A stretch of DNA of 64,000 nucleotides, taken from the NCBI RefSeq assembly GCF_016025525.2, contig NZ_JACSGR010000001.1:1-64000 (forward strand), in the 5' to 3' direction. A program made the translations under genes and the position numbers. Positions within the stretch are counted from its first letter, which is position 1. The number at the start of each line of letters is the position of its first letter. This stretch comes from Eikenella glucosivorans (GTDB taxonomy: Bacteria > Pseudomonadota > Gammaproteobacteria > Burkholderiales > Neisseriaceae). This document shows, in pieces, positions 54,157 to 63,422 of this stretch. The notes beneath the pieces were generated by a model. The model ran no database searches. It saw nothing but the letters and a program-made list of their open reading frames with translations, and was not told the origin of the DNA.

Positions 54157-55599
54157 TCAATCCACGTCGTGCAGCAGTTTGTTGAGTTTGGGCAGCAGCA
54201 GCAGCAAGACCACGAAGGAGCCGATGCTCAAGCCGGCCAGAATCATGAAATACTGCGTGGCGGCTTCGTCTGAATAAAGTTTGTCGCCCAGCACCCCACC
54301 CAGCGTGAAGCCGAGGGAAAGGGTGAGGAAGTTGAACGCAACCATCTGGGTTTTAAACGCTTTCGGCGCAACTTTGGTGGCAAACGACAGGGAAATCGGC
54401 GAGAGCAGCAGCTCTGCGATGGTGATCACCAGCAGCAGCAGCATCAGCACGATAATCGGCATCGGCGTGCCGGAAGAGAGGAAGGGCACGAAACCCAAGT
54501 AGGCCAAACCCAAGAACAGCATGGCCAAGGTGAATTTCATCTGGGATTTCGGCTGGCGGGTGCCCATTTTGGTCCACACGGCAGCCATCACGCCGGCCAA
54601 GCTAATCACAATCAAGCTTTGGTAAGTCACCAACCAAGCTACCGGCACAGTAAATCCGCCGAAGGTGCGGTTTACCGTTTTGTCGAAATACAAGGTAACG
54701 GAGCTATACACTTGGGAATAAATAGCCCAGAACAGGCACATCACGATAAACAGCGGCACATAGGCGATGATGTGGCGTTTGTCGGCCTCGGTGGCTTCTT
54801 TGTCGTGGAACATCAGGAAGAAATAGCCGATACTGATGCAGGTTACCACACCCAGCAGGATGCTGGAGAAATTGTCCAAACGCAGGATTTTAGTAGCGAT
54901 CAAACCACCGATAACGGCAATGATGCCCACAGCCATGCCGATGGCTTTGCCGCGCTGCTCTTTGGGCAGCGGGTTGGGCAGCGGCAAATCCGGCAGTTTG
55001 CTTTTACCTTTGATAAACAGCGTCAGGCCGATGGCAATACCAACCACCGCACCGGCAAAGGCCATGCGGAAGCCCATATGGGATTGCAGGTAGCCTGCCA
55101 CCAGCGAGCCGCAGAAGCTGCCGATGTTGATACCGGTATAGAAGATGGAGAAACCGGCGTCGCGCAGATTGCGGGTGGATTCGTCTTCATACAGCGAACC
55201 GACCAAGGTGCTGCAGGCGGATTTCACGCCGCCGCTACCTAAAGCGATAAACGGCAAGCCGGCCAAGCTGCCCACACCGGGAATCATCACCAATAGGATG
55301 TGTCCCACCAACATGGTGGACACTGCTAAAAACAAAGTATTTTTCGGGCCGATCACGCGGTCGGCAAACCAACCGCCGATGATGGTGGAAAGATAGATAC
55401 TGCCGTTATAGGCACCCACGATGCCCACGGCCAGCGCCTCCGGCATCGCCAGGCCACCCTTCTCGGCTTGGTAATACAGATAAATTACCAGAATGGCCTG
55501 CATGCTGTAGAACGAAAACCGTTCCCACAGCTCAACTTGGAACAATGTTCCCAGCTGATGCGGATGGCCGAAGAATTTTTTTTCGGTCGACGTAGTCAT
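54157..55599 (-). CDS. POT/PTR2-family peptide transporter (copy 2)
   Basis: 480-residue proton-coupled peptide symporter. ELWERFSFYSMQAILVIYL in helix 1 (the usual YYG is FYS), ALGSGGVKSACSTLVGSLY, and FSIFYTGINIGSFCGSLVAG. Starts MTTSTEKKFFGHPHQLG, almost the same as copy 3. Ends LHDVD like both sisters. The substitution of the signature glycine by serine could shift substrate handling. Next to pepP copy 2. Confidence 0.93.
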   Translation of the reverse strand: MTTSTEKKFFGHPHQLGTLFQVELWERFSFYSMQAILVIYLYYQAEKGGLAMPEALAVGIVGAYNGSIYLSTIIGGWFADRVIGPKNTLFLAVSTMLVGHILLVMIPGVGSLAGLPFIALGSGGVKSACSTLVGSLYEDESTRNLRDAGFSIFYTGINIGSFCGSLVAGYLQSHMGFRMAFAGAVVGIAIGLTLFIKGKSKLPDLPLPNPLPKEQRGKAIGMAVGIIAVIGGLIATKILRLDNFSSILLGVVTCISIGYFFLMFHDKEATEADKRHIIAYVPLFIVMCLFWAIYSQVYSSVTLYFDKTVNRTFGGFTVPVAWLVTYQSLIVISLAGVMAAVWTKMGTRQPKSQMKFTLAMLFLGLAYLGFVPFLSSGTPMPIIVLMLLLLVITIAELLLSPISLSFATKVAPKAFKTQMVAFNFLTLSLGFTLGGVLGDKLYSDEAATQYFMILAGLSIGSFVVLLLLLPKLNKLLHDVD

Positions 55600-55783
55600 T
55601 TCAGCGTCCTTTACATTGTTTGTACGCCATAAAGTCCAGCAACATCTCTACATCATCCGTGCTGCACAGGGCTGCCCGCACACTTGCGGCATCCTACCGA
55701 TTCCGGCCTGATCCCTATTGCAGATCAGCCCTATGTTTCACTCAGCGACCTTTCAAGCGGTTGCCGTTACTGTTTTTGGAAAA

Positions 55784-55802
55784 TATGCCTAGCCAAGGCA
55801 TA
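55784..55802 (-). terminator. Weak terminator after the third POT gene
   Basis: TATGCCT / AGGCATA, a 7-bp stem with a 5-nt loop followed on the minus strand by TTTTCC. This gap is one of the few here without any DUS. Confidence 0.45.
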
Positions 55803-55845
55803 GAAACTAAGGTCGCTCGTCAACTCAAGGCTAGGCTTCTATATA

Positions 55846-57291
55846 TCAATCCACATCGTGCAGCATGCGGTTGAGGAAGGGCATCAGCACAAACAGTGCC
55901 ACGGCAGAACCAAGACCGAGAGCAGCCAGAATGATATAGAACTGAGTGGCTGATTCCGGGGTATACAGTCTGTCGCCCAACACACCGCCGAGCGTAAAGC
56001 CCAAAGAGAGGGATAGGAAGTTAAACGACACCATCTGGGTTTTAAACGCCTGCGGCGCAACTTTGGTGGCAAACGACAGGGAAATCGGCGAGAGCAAGAG
56101 CTCGGCTACCGTAATCAGCACCAGCACCACCATCAGGATAACGAGCGGCATCGGCGTATTGGTGGAAAGGAAGGGTACGAAGATGGCATAAGCGATACCC
56201 ACCACCAGAGTAGCCAAGGCAAATTTCATTTGGGAGCTCGGCTGGCGATCACCCATTTTGGTCCACAAAATAGCCATAGAACTAGCCAACACGATCACAG
56301 CCAAACTTTGGAAGGTAAGCAACCAAGCCACCGGCACTTCGAAGCTACCCACCTGACGCGGCACGGTTTCTTCAAAATATGCAGCTACGATGGTGTACAT
56401 CTGCAAATAAGTTGCCCAGAACAGGCACATCCCCACGAACAGCGGAATATAAGCAACCAAGTGGCGTTTGTCGGCCTCAGTAGAGTGTTTGTCGTTAAAC
56501 ATCAAGAAGAAATAACCAATACTGATCACGCCCACCACACCCAGCAGTACGCTGGAGAAGTTTTCCAGATTCACTAGGCCGGTACCAACCAAACCACCAA
56601 CAACGGCGCAAATGGCTACTACGATACCAATGGCTTTACCACGTTCTTCTTTAGGTAACGGATTGGGAACAGGCGTTTCCGGCAGTTTGCGTTGGCCTTG
56701 TAAGAAGGTCAGCAAGCAGAGCACCATACCGACCACGGCAGAGGCGAACACCATGCGGAAACCGTATTTTGGCTGCAGATAGCCGGCCAGCAGGGTGCCG
56801 AGGAAAACACCGGTGTTGATGGAAGTATAGAAGATGGAGAAGCCTGCATCGCGCAGTTTCTGCTCAGATTCGGCTTCATAAAGCGAACCCACCATGGCAC
56901 TTGCCGTGGCTTTGAAGCTACCGCTACCCAAAGAGATAAGGGGCAGGCCCAACAGACTAGAATAGCCGGGCAACATCACAAGCAGGATATTACCGGCCAA
57001 CATAACTACTGTAGACAAAAGCAGGGTATTTTTCGTACCCAGCACACGGTCGGCCAACCAACCACCAACGATGGTGGTGAGATAAATACTACCGGCGTAT
57101 GCGCCCACGATACCGGCAGCGAGCGATTTTTCCATGCCCAAACCGCCGCCTTCCGTGGCCTGCTTATACATATAAATCATCAAGATGGATTGCACCCCGT
57201 AGTAAACGAAGCGCTCCCACATTTCGATGAAGAACAGCGTACCCAGCTGTCGCGGGTGGCCGAAGAATCTTTTTTCGGTTGATGTCGTCAT
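55846..57291 (-). CDS. POT/PTR2-family peptide transporter (copy 3)
   Basis: 481 residues, proton-coupled peptide symporter. Helix 1 has EMWERFVYYGVQSILMIYM, the full consensus ExxERFxYYG, so it is the most canonical of the three. ISLGSGSFKATASAMVGSLY and FSIFYTSINTGVFLGTLLAG follow. Start ATG at 57291 (MTTSTEKRFFGHPRQLG). Codon use is more AT-rich than in copies 1 and 2. First of the peptide-use cluster in transcription order. Confidence 0.93.
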   Translation of the reverse strand: MTTSTEKRFFGHPRQLGTLFFIEMWERFVYYGVQSILMIYMYKQATEGGGLGMEKSLAAGIVGAYAGSIYLTTIVGGWLADRVLGTKNTLLLSTVVMLAGNILLVMLPGYSSLLGLPLISLGSGSFKATASAMVGSLYEAESEQKLRDAGFSIFYTSINTGVFLGTLLAGYLQPKYGFRMVFASAVVGMVLCLLTFLQGQRKLPETPVPNPLPKEERGKAIGIVVAICAVVGGLVGTGLVNLENFSSVLLGVVGVISIGYFFLMFNDKHSTEADKRHLVAYIPLFVGMCLFWATYLQMYTIVAAYFEETVPRQVGSFEVPVAWLLTFQSLAVIVLASSMAILWTKMGDRQPSSQMKFALATLVVGIAYAIFVPFLSTNTPMPLVILMVVLVLITVAELLLSPISLSFATKVAPQAFKTQMVSFNFLSLSLGFTLGGVLGDRLYTPESATQFYIILAALGLGSAVALFVLMPFLNRMLHDVD

Positions 57292-57709
57292 TTCAGCATC
57301 CTTTAAATCAAGATTTAAAAAACGCAGTTACCCTGCCAGACACTTATCCCGTACAAGCTGTTACGTCATACGGAACAAGCATACCGCTTGGCACTGACCA
57401 CATCAGCCGATTACTACCAAACTGTCTGAGATTTGCTACTTCCTCAGCTCTGCCAACATGAGACCATGCCATTTCCGGCAAATTACTACACTGCGGCAAA
57501 ACATCTTTTCTTTACATTCCAAGTAAGGTTTACTCGGCGTTAGAAGCATACGCAATTGTCTGTTCTATTAACGATCGTCTCCGACCCAAAGAAAAGACTG
57601 TTGGCATAACATTAATCTTTTCATGTTTTTTTGTCAAGAAACATTAAGAAGCCTTATTTGAGGCGAGTCAAGGTTATTATCTGCTTTTTCAGGTAGCCAA
57701 TCGGCCATT
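57292..57709 (-). promoter_or_regulatory. AT-rich leader and promoter of the third POT gene
   Basis: On the minus strand TTGACA (57637-57632), a 17-bp spacer and TAATGT (57614-57609) form a candidate promoter, implying a leader of about 310 nt. The leader contains no recognised gene or riboswitch. One DUS lies near 57688. Confidence 0.45.
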
Positions 57710-58033
57710 TCATTGCTTTTCTAACGGAGCAATATGTAAAGTCTGATTGTTATCAATAATCTGTTTCAGGAAATCGATATTCGGGTGTTTGCCGGGGTGG
57801 GCTGCGGCATCGGCGGTGTGCTCGGCAAACCATACCAGCCCCTGTGTGGCGGCTTTGCTATCCAGGCGGTTGCCGAACTTTTCGGCCAGGGCATAATAGA
57901 GTTGTAGGGAGCCGAGTTTGCCGGGAACAGCGGGGATGTGGTGGACGGTTTTCCCGGCGGCATCTCGAATATCCAGGCCGGAAAGATGGCCGATGGCGGG
58001 GAAGGTGGCGAGGTTTTCGGCAAAGGTGGCCAT
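57710..58033 (-). CDS. DUF2322 family protein
   Basis: 107-residue soluble protein. It has the family wording: IGHLSGLDIRDAAGKTVHHI, PAVPGKLGSLQLYYALAEKF, and AEHTADAAAHPGKHPNIDFL. The function of DUF2322 is unknown. It lies 39 nt after queH on the same strand and may be co-transcribed with it. Confidence 0.85.
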   Translation of the reverse strand: MATFAENLATFPAIGHLSGLDIRDAAGKTVHHIPAVPGKLGSLQLYYALAEKFGNRLDSKAATQGLVWFAEHTADAAAHPGKHPNIDFLKQIIDNNQTLHIAPLEKQ

Positions 58034-58072
58034 GATGTGTGCTCCTGTATCAGGTGGTTAAAATTTGGCTGT

Positions 58073-58759
58073 TTATTCGTCGTCGCCGTAGTATTTGACA
58101 CCGATTTTGATGGGCGGACGGCCTTGTGATTTGCGGTATTGGTTGGAATCGCGCAGGGAGTAGGCGCAGCCGCAGTATTCCTGCTGGTAGAAGTGTTCGC
58201 GCTTGCTGATTTCGATCATGCGCGCGCTGCCGCCGCCTTTGCGCCAGTTGAAATCCCAATACACCAAATCGGGGTATTTTTCGGCGGCGCGGCGGCCGCA
58301 ATCGTTGACTTGGTTCATGTTTTTCCAGCGGGAAATGCCAAGGCTGCTGGTGAAGACGTGAAAGCCGTGTTCGTGGGCGTATTGGGCGGCTTTTTCGAAA
58401 CGCATGTCGAAGCACATGGTGCAGCGGATGCCGCGTTCGGGCTCGAATTCCATGCCTTTGGCTTTGGCAAACCATTCTTCGCGGTCGTTTTCGTAGTCGT
58501 CGTCTTTGTCGATGAAGGGGATGCCGAATTTGTCGGCGAAGCGCATGTTTTCTTCTTTGCGCAGCAGGTATTCTTTGAGCGGGTGGATGTTGGGGTTGTA
58601 GAAGTAGATGGTGTAGTCGATGCCGGAGGCGAGCATGGCTTCCATCACTTCTCCGCTGCACGGGGCGCAGCAGGAGTGCAGCAATACTTTTTTATGGCCG
58701 CCCGGCGGGATGAGCACGGGGCGGTTGATGGGGGTGACTTCGGCGGTGGTGCGGTTCAT
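58073..58759 (-). CDS. queH: Epoxyqueuosine reductase QueH
   Basis: 228 residues (DUF208 family). Reduces epoxyqueuosine to queuosine in tRNA, replacing QueG. Cysteine signature: C30, C31 and C34 in LLHSCCAPCSGEVME, CTMCFDMRFEKAA in the middle, and EYCGCAYSLRDSN near the end, which together hold the [4Fe-4S] cluster and an adjacent metal. The ATG at 58759 begins MNRTTAEVTP. It shares a strand with DUF2322. Confidence 0.93.
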   Translation of the reverse strand: MNRTTAEVTPINRPVLIPPGGHKKVLLHSCCAPCSGEVMEAMLASGIDYTIYFYNPNIHPLKEYLLRKEENMRFADKFGIPFIDKDDDYENDREEWFAKAKGMEFEPERGIRCTMCFDMRFEKAAQYAHEHGFHVFTSSLGISRWKNMNQVNDCGRRAAEKYPDLVYWDFNWRKGGGSARMIEISKREHFYQQEYCGCAYSLRDSNQYRKSQGRPPIKIGVKYYGDDE

Positions 58760-59007
58760 ATTGTTATCCTGCCTTGAGGGCTTGTTTGCTTGGGTGGCGA
58801 TTTTAGCACTAAACGCGGCGGGCTGACGGGGCTACCTGAAAACCTGGTTGGGCAGATGATGGGGAGCGGTATTTTTCAGGTAGCCTCTTGCTAAGAGTAA
58901 AGGCTACCTGAAAATCTGGGGCAACCATAGTGGATTCAATTGAAACCACTACGGCGTAGGCTCACCTTGCCATACTGCTACTGTATATTTTCAGGTAGCC
59001 TTCCAAC
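58760..59007. repeat. Four DUS copies between queH and ybdD
   Basis: DUS at about 58830 (forward), 58873 (inverted), 58900 (forward) and 58989 (inverted). No gene is seen in this gap. Confidence 0.65.
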
Positions 59008-59043
59008 AAAAATTGCCTGAAAGGGCAAACCCTTCCAGGCAAT
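59008..59043 (-). terminator. Rho-independent terminator of cstA-ybdD
   Basis: 14-bp stem with one mismatch and a 4-nt loop, followed on the minus strand by TTTTTG. Note that CAATTGCCTGAAA-like sequence in the stem is not a DUS. Confidence 0.8.
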
Positions 59044-59059
59044 CTGGCAGAAACCGGGA

Positions 59060-59266
59060 TCAGCAGCAGCGGCCGCCGTTGGCACCGCAGCGGCGCTTAC
59101 GGCAGTAATCCGCAAACTGTTGCTCGGTCATAACGGGCGCCTTCGGGTTGTAACGCCTCTGGCGCGCCACATAGTTGGCGTAGTCCGGCACGCCCACCAT
59201 CAGGTTGGCGGTCAGCTTCGCCGTTTTCCAGGCATTCTGCAAATGCAGCTTGAAGTTATGCTTCAT
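59060..59266 (-). CDS. ybdD: YbdD/YjiX family small protein
   Basis: 68 residues from the ATG at 59266, overlapping the end of cstA. It contains GVPDYANYVARQRRYNPKAP and MTEQQFADYCRKRRCG, the YbdD/YjiX pattern, and ends in cysteines (RCC). Always found beside CstA/BtsT carriers; exact role unknown, perhaps a small regulatory partner. Confidence 0.9.
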   Translation of the reverse strand: MKHNFKLHLQNAWKTAKLTANLMVGVPDYANYVARQRRYNPKAPVMTEQQFADYCRKRRCGANGGRCC

Positions 59267-61343
59267 TGCTTCCTGCCTCTGCGGCAGCCGCTTCATTGCG
59301 GTATACCGGCGGGATTTCCTGAGCGGTAGACCAAGCCACTTTGCGGGCTTTCATGGCTACCTGGAAGCCATAGATGGCCACCACCACAACCACAGCCAAG
59401 AACAGGATGGTCAGGCCGGAGTTCACCGTATCGTTGAACGCGATGCGGCTCATCTCTTCAGCGGTTTTGGCCGGAGCCAGGATTTCGCCTCTAGCTAGAG
59501 CATCTTTGTATTTGGCAGCGTGGGCCATGAAGCTAACGCGCGGGTTGGAATCGAATACTTTCTGCCAACCGGCATAGCAGGTTACCAGCAATACGCCGAG
59601 GGCGGGCACCAAGGTAACCCAAATGTAGCGGTCGCGTTTCATCTTGATCAGAACCACGGTACACAGGATCAAGGCCACGCCTGCCAACATTTGGTTGGCG
59701 ATACCGAACAGCGGCCACAGGGAGTTAATGCCACCCAGCGGGTCGGTTACACCGGTGTAGAGGAAGTAGCCCCACAGCGCCACGGCCATGAAAGTAGCAA
59801 TCAGGTTGGCCGGCAGGCTGTCGGTGTTGCCGAACGGTTTGTAGAAGATACTGCCCAAGTCCTGAATCATGAAGCGGGCCACACGGGTACCGGCGTCCAC
59901 GGCAGTCAGAATGAACAGGGCTTCAAACAGCAGCGCAAAGTGATACCAGAACGCCATCATGCTTTCGCCGGGGATCAGCTGGCTCATGATGTGAGCCATA
60001 CCCACCGCCAAGGTCGGCGCACCGCCGGCACGGGACAGGATAGTGTGCTCACCCACTTCTTTGGCCACATGCAGCAGGGTGGCTTCGCTCACCGGGAAGC
60101 CCAGCTGGGTGGTGATCACTTGTGCAGCATTGGCAGCATCGGTGCCGATCAGGGCAGCCGGGCTGTTCATGGCGAAGTATACGCCGGGATCCAGAGAAGC
60201 AGCGGCAGCCAGGGCCATAATGGCCACAAAGCTTTCCATAATCATGCCGCCGTAGCCGATCATGCGCACATGTTCTTCGTTCTCAACCATTTTCGGGGTG
60301 GTACCGGAAGAAATCAGAGCGTGGAAGCCGGATACCGCACCGCAAGCGATGGTGATGAACAGGAAGGGGAACAGATGACCTGAGAATACCGGGCCGGTAC
60401 CGTCAATAAAGCGGGTAACGGCGTGCATTTGCAGCGGCGGGCTAACGATGATAATGCCCAAAGCCAATGCAATGATGGTACCGATTTTCAGGAAGGTGGA
60501 GAGGTAGTCGCGCGGGGTCAGCAGCAGCCATACCGGCAGCACGGAAGCGATGAAACCGTAGATCATCACCGCCCAAGCGATAGACAGGCCTTCCAAGTCG
60601 AAGTAGTGCCCGAAAGAGCTTTCGGCCACGTTTTTACCATACACAATCGCCAACACCAGCAGGATAAAGCCGACCACGGAAATCTCACCGATTTTGCCCG
60701 GACGGATATAGCGGGTGTAGATACCCATAAAGAGGGCGATCGGGATGGTGGTGGCAATGGTGAAGGTACCCCACGGGCTGTGGATCAAGGCTTTCACCAC
60801 AATCAACGCCAGCACGGCCATAATGATCACCATGATCATCAAAATACCGATGGAGGCAATCACGCCGGGCACGGTGCCCAGCTCCTGCTTCACGATGTCA
60901 CCCAAGGATTTGCCATCACGACGCATAGACACGAACAACACCATCGCGTCCTGCACCGCACCGGCAAACACCACGCCGAAGATAATCCACAGCGTGCCCG
61001 GCAGATAACCCATCTGCGCGGCCAGCACCGGGCCTACCAAGGGGCCGGCGCCTGCAATGGCGGCAAAGTGGTGGCCGAACAATACACCCTTATGGGTTGG
61101 CACATAATCCAAACCATCGTTATGGCGCTCGGCCGGCGTGAGCCGGTTCGGGTCGAGCTGCATAACGTTTTTGGCGATATACAGACTATAAAAACGGTAG
61201 GCAATGCAATATACGGAAACGGCGGCAATCACCATCCATACAGCGCTTACCTGCTCCCCTCGATGGATGGCCAAAGTGGTAAACGCGGCCAGGCCGGCGA
61301 GCACCACAACGCCCCATATCAGGATGCTTTTGAGCTTGTTCAT
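59256..61343 (-). CDS. cstA: Carbon starvation protein A / pyruvate transporter (CstA/BtsT)
   Basis: 695-residue inner-membrane protein with 16 or more helices. Family stretches: VPTHKGVLFGHHFAAIAGAG, GPVLAAQMGYLPGTLWIIFG, GAVQDAMVLFVSMRRDGKSL and ALISSGTTPKMVENEEHVRM. E. coli homologues import pyruvate (BtsT) or peptides and pyruvate (CstA). The ATG at 61343 (MNKLKSILIWG) follows CGGAGTG. Translationally linked to ybdD. Which substrate is used here cannot be read from sequence. Confidence 0.94.
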   Translation of the reverse strand: MNKLKSILIWGVVVLAGLAAFTTLAIHRGEQVSAVWMVIAAVSVYCIAYRFYSLYIAKNVMQLDPNRLTPAERHNDGLDYVPTHKGVLFGHHFAAIAGAGPLVGPVLAAQMGYLPGTLWIIFGVVFAGAVQDAMVLFVSMRRDGKSLGDIVKQELGTVPGVIASIGILMIMVIIMAVLALIVVKALIHSPWGTFTIATTIPIALFMGIYTRYIRPGKIGEISVVGFILLVLAIVYGKNVAESSFGHYFDLEGLSIAWAVMIYGFIASVLPVWLLLTPRDYLSTFLKIGTIIALALGIIIVSPPLQMHAVTRFIDGTGPVFSGHLFPFLFITIACGAVSGFHALISSGTTPKMVENEEHVRMIGYGGMIMESFVAIMALAAAASLDPGVYFAMNSPAALIGTDAANAAQVITTQLGFPVSEATLLHVAKEVGEHTILSRAGGAPTLAVGMAHIMSQLIPGESMMAFWYHFALLFEALFILTAVDAGTRVARFMIQDLGSIFYKPFGNTDSLPANLIATFMAVALWGYFLYTGVTDPLGGINSLWPLFGIANQMLAGVALILCTVVLIKMKRDRYIWVTLVPALGVLLVTCYAGWQKVFDSNPRVSFMAHAAKYKDALARGEILAPAKTAEEMSRIAFNDTVNSGLTILFLAVVVVVAIYGFQVAMKARKVAWSTAQEIPPVYRNEAAAAEAGSNEA

Positions 61344-61544
61344 GATACACAACACTCCGATTCAATAAAAATAAAACGGCTGCGGTTCAGCTTATCACTG
61401 CCGATTATGGCAGCCACCTATCCGGCAATTGCCGCGCCGCACGGAACACCGCTGCGGACAAAGCTCCTGCCAAACGGGGCAAGCTTAACATATTTGCGGA
61501 ATTCCTTGAGTAAAATTTTTACAAACGCCACGGTATTTTTACCG

Positions 61545-61569
61545 GAAATTGGACAAAAGCTCCAATTTC
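61545..61569. promoter_or_regulatory. Palindrome upstream of cstA
   Basis: GAAATTGGA and TCCAATTTC form a 9-bp inverted repeat around a 7-nt centre, about 200 nt before cstA. Could be an operator or a hairpin. Confidence 0.35.
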
Positions 61570-61599
61570 GGCGGCATAAACTGCTGAAGACATGCTTGT

Positions 61600-61613
61600 T
61601 TGACTTAAATCAA
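61600..61613. promoter_or_regulatory. FNR-like box upstream of cstA
   Basis: TTGACTTAAATCAA differs from the FNR consensus TTGAT-N4-ATCAA by one base. It is about 260 nt upstream of cstA. The rest of 61344-61923 holds DUS copies near 61667, 61800 and 61829 and no gene. Confidence 0.4.
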
Positions 61614-61876
61614 ACTTACAAAAAGCCGGTTTTGCTGTCTGCCCGGCCGCCTCCCATGCTGCAACAGGCTACCTGAAAACACCGCATCCGCTTCAAAAGA
61701 GTTTAGTTAAAGTAGAAACGGCATAGGGCCGGAAACCCCTGCTTTATTGCTATATTAACTTGTAGCCGAGTCCTGCTTCGGCATTATTTCAGCAAAACTT
61801 TTCAGGTAGCCTTTGCACAGGCAGTTAGGCTACCTGAAAACACCGGCTCCAGCCCGGCCAAACCGGAACCGGCCAT

Positions 61877-61906
61877 AAAAACGGGCAGCCGTGATGCGGC
61901 TGCCCG
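61877..61906 (-). terminator. Terminator of the macB-outer membrane channel operon
   Basis: 9-bp perfect GC-rich stem (CGGGCAGCC / GGCTGCCCG, 61882-61906) followed on the minus strand by TTTTT, just after the stop of the channel gene. Confidence 0.9.
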
Positions 61907-61923
61907 ATGTTGCCCCGAATGTT

Positions 61924-63372
61924 TTACTGTGCCGCCGGATCGGTGCGGCGGTAGCGGCCGGCCATGGCTTTATACACCATGGCTTCGTAGCGCAGGGTTT
62001 GATAGCGCGTTTCCAACAGACTTTGCGCGCTGCCGTATTCGGAATTGAGCGCGGAGAGCCAGTCTTTGAGCTCGTTGCGGCCGTGCTGGTAGCGGACGCG
62101 GTAGTAGCGGCTGTTTTCCACGTCGAGGCGGTAGCGGCGGCGCAGGTTTTCCAGGCTTTGACGGCTGCTTTGGTATTGGCTGTAGTTGGTTTGCACTTCG
62201 TTGAGCGCGGTGGTGAGGGCTTTTTCGAAGGCGAGCTTGGCGTTTTCAAAGTCGGCTTCGGCATTGCGGTCGCGCCAGCGCAGGGTGTGCCAGTTGAGGA
62301 AGGGGAGGTTGAGGCTGACGCTGCCGCCCAATATCGGCACGTTGAAGAGGTTGCGGCTGTGTTCGGACGAGCTGCTGAGTGCGGCGTTCAGCGTAATGCT
62401 GGGATACCAGCTGCGGTATTGCGCCTGCTGGCTTTTGAGGGCGGACTGCAGGCGGTAGTCGGCAGCGAGGAGGTCGGGGCGGGCGGCGAGGGTGGAAACG
62501 GGCACGTTTAAATCGACTTGGCCGCCTTCCGGCAGGCTGAAATCGGCGGGCTGCACGGCCATTTGCTGGCCGGGGCGCAGATTGAGCAGGTTGCGCAGGG
62601 TGGCTTCGGTGTTTTCTCGGTTCTGCTGCAGGGAGAGCAGGCTGTTTTGCGCAGACAGCAGGGATTGCTCGGCCTGGGTGACTTCGATGGAGGCGGCGCG
62701 GCCGTGGCGGTATTTGCTGCGGGCGATTTGCAGGATTTGCCGGTATTGTTGCTGCGATTGCTCGGAAAGCTTGATGGCTTCGTTTAAATAGGCTACCTGA
62801 AAATAGGCGTCGGCCACGTTGTTGATGATGGTGAGGCGGGTGGCGGCGAGGTCTTGCTCGGTGGCGCGCTGCTCCCACACTTGGGCGGAGGCGGTGGCGT
62901 TGAGGCGGCGCCACAGGTCGAGCTCGTAGCTTAGGCCGAGCTGGCTGCTGTAGCTGTGGCTGTTGGCGCGGGTGTCGAGGTTGCGGCTGGCGTTGGCGCC
63001 GAGCGAGGCGTTGTAGGACGGCACGAGGTTGGCGCCGAGGATGTTGGCCTGATACAGGGCTTTGTTTACGCTGACGGCGGCCTGCTTCAAATCGACGTTG
63101 TTGGCCAGCGCCTGTTGCACCAGGGCATTGAGGCGGGCATCGCCGAAGGCCTGCCACCAGTCGCTGTCGGCCTGATAGGCGCAGCCTTCGGCCCGGACGC
63201 ACTGCCCGGCGGTATCGGCCACGGCGGCGGCTTGGTTTACCGTGCCTTCGCTTTGCGCCTGCGCCAAGCCGATTTGGCTGTTGGGGGTGCGGTCGATGGC
63301 GCAGCCGCCGAGCAGCAGCAGGGCGAGCACGGCCGTACGGACGGGGGGGATGGATTGGGTTGTCGGTTTCAT
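61924..63372 (-). CDS. TolC/NodT-type outer-membrane efflux lipoprotein
   Basis: 482-residue outer-membrane channel of the OprM/NodT branch. Lipobox LGGC with lipidated Cys at residue 24, then two OEP repeats (ARLNALVQQALANNVDLKQA, LGLSYELDLWRRLNATASAQ, and PDLLAADYRLQSALKSQQAQ). Such channels complete tripartite pumps. Directly upstream is macB, so it probably serves a MacAB-type exporter. A DUS in the first repeat encodes Y-F-Q-V-A-Y. C-terminus RRTDPAAQ. Confidence 0.92.
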   Translation of the reverse strand: MKPTTQSIPPVRTAVLALLLLGGCAIDRTPNSQIGLAQAQSEGTVNQAAAVADTAGQCVRAEGCAYQADSDWWQAFGDARLNALVQQALANNVDLKQAAVSVNKALYQANILGANLVPSYNASLGANASRNLDTRANSHSYSSQLGLSYELDLWRRLNATASAQVWEQRATEQDLAATRLTIINNVADAYFQVAYLNEAIKLSEQSQQQYRQILQIARSKYRHGRAASIEVTQAEQSLLSAQNSLLSLQQNRENTEATLRNLLNLRPGQQMAVQPADFSLPEGGQVDLNVPVSTLAARPDLLAADYRLQSALKSQQAQYRSWYPSITLNAALSSSSEHSRNLFNVPILGGSVSLNLPFLNWHTLRWRDRNAEADFENAKLAFEKALTTALNEVQTNYSQYQSSRQSLENLRRRYRLDVENSRYYRVRYQHGRNELKDWLSALNSEYGSAQSLLETRYQTLRYEAMVYKAMAGRYRRTDPAAQ

Positions 63373-63422
63373 AAACCCTCGTTTCTTGGCTGGGTTATTT
63401 GGTTTCAGGTAGCCTCAAGCCG

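Noticed and set aside
60423..61676. 417-codon plus-strand open frame
   Set aside because: Antisense to cstA, His/Gln-rich shadow without a known fold or ribosome-binding site.
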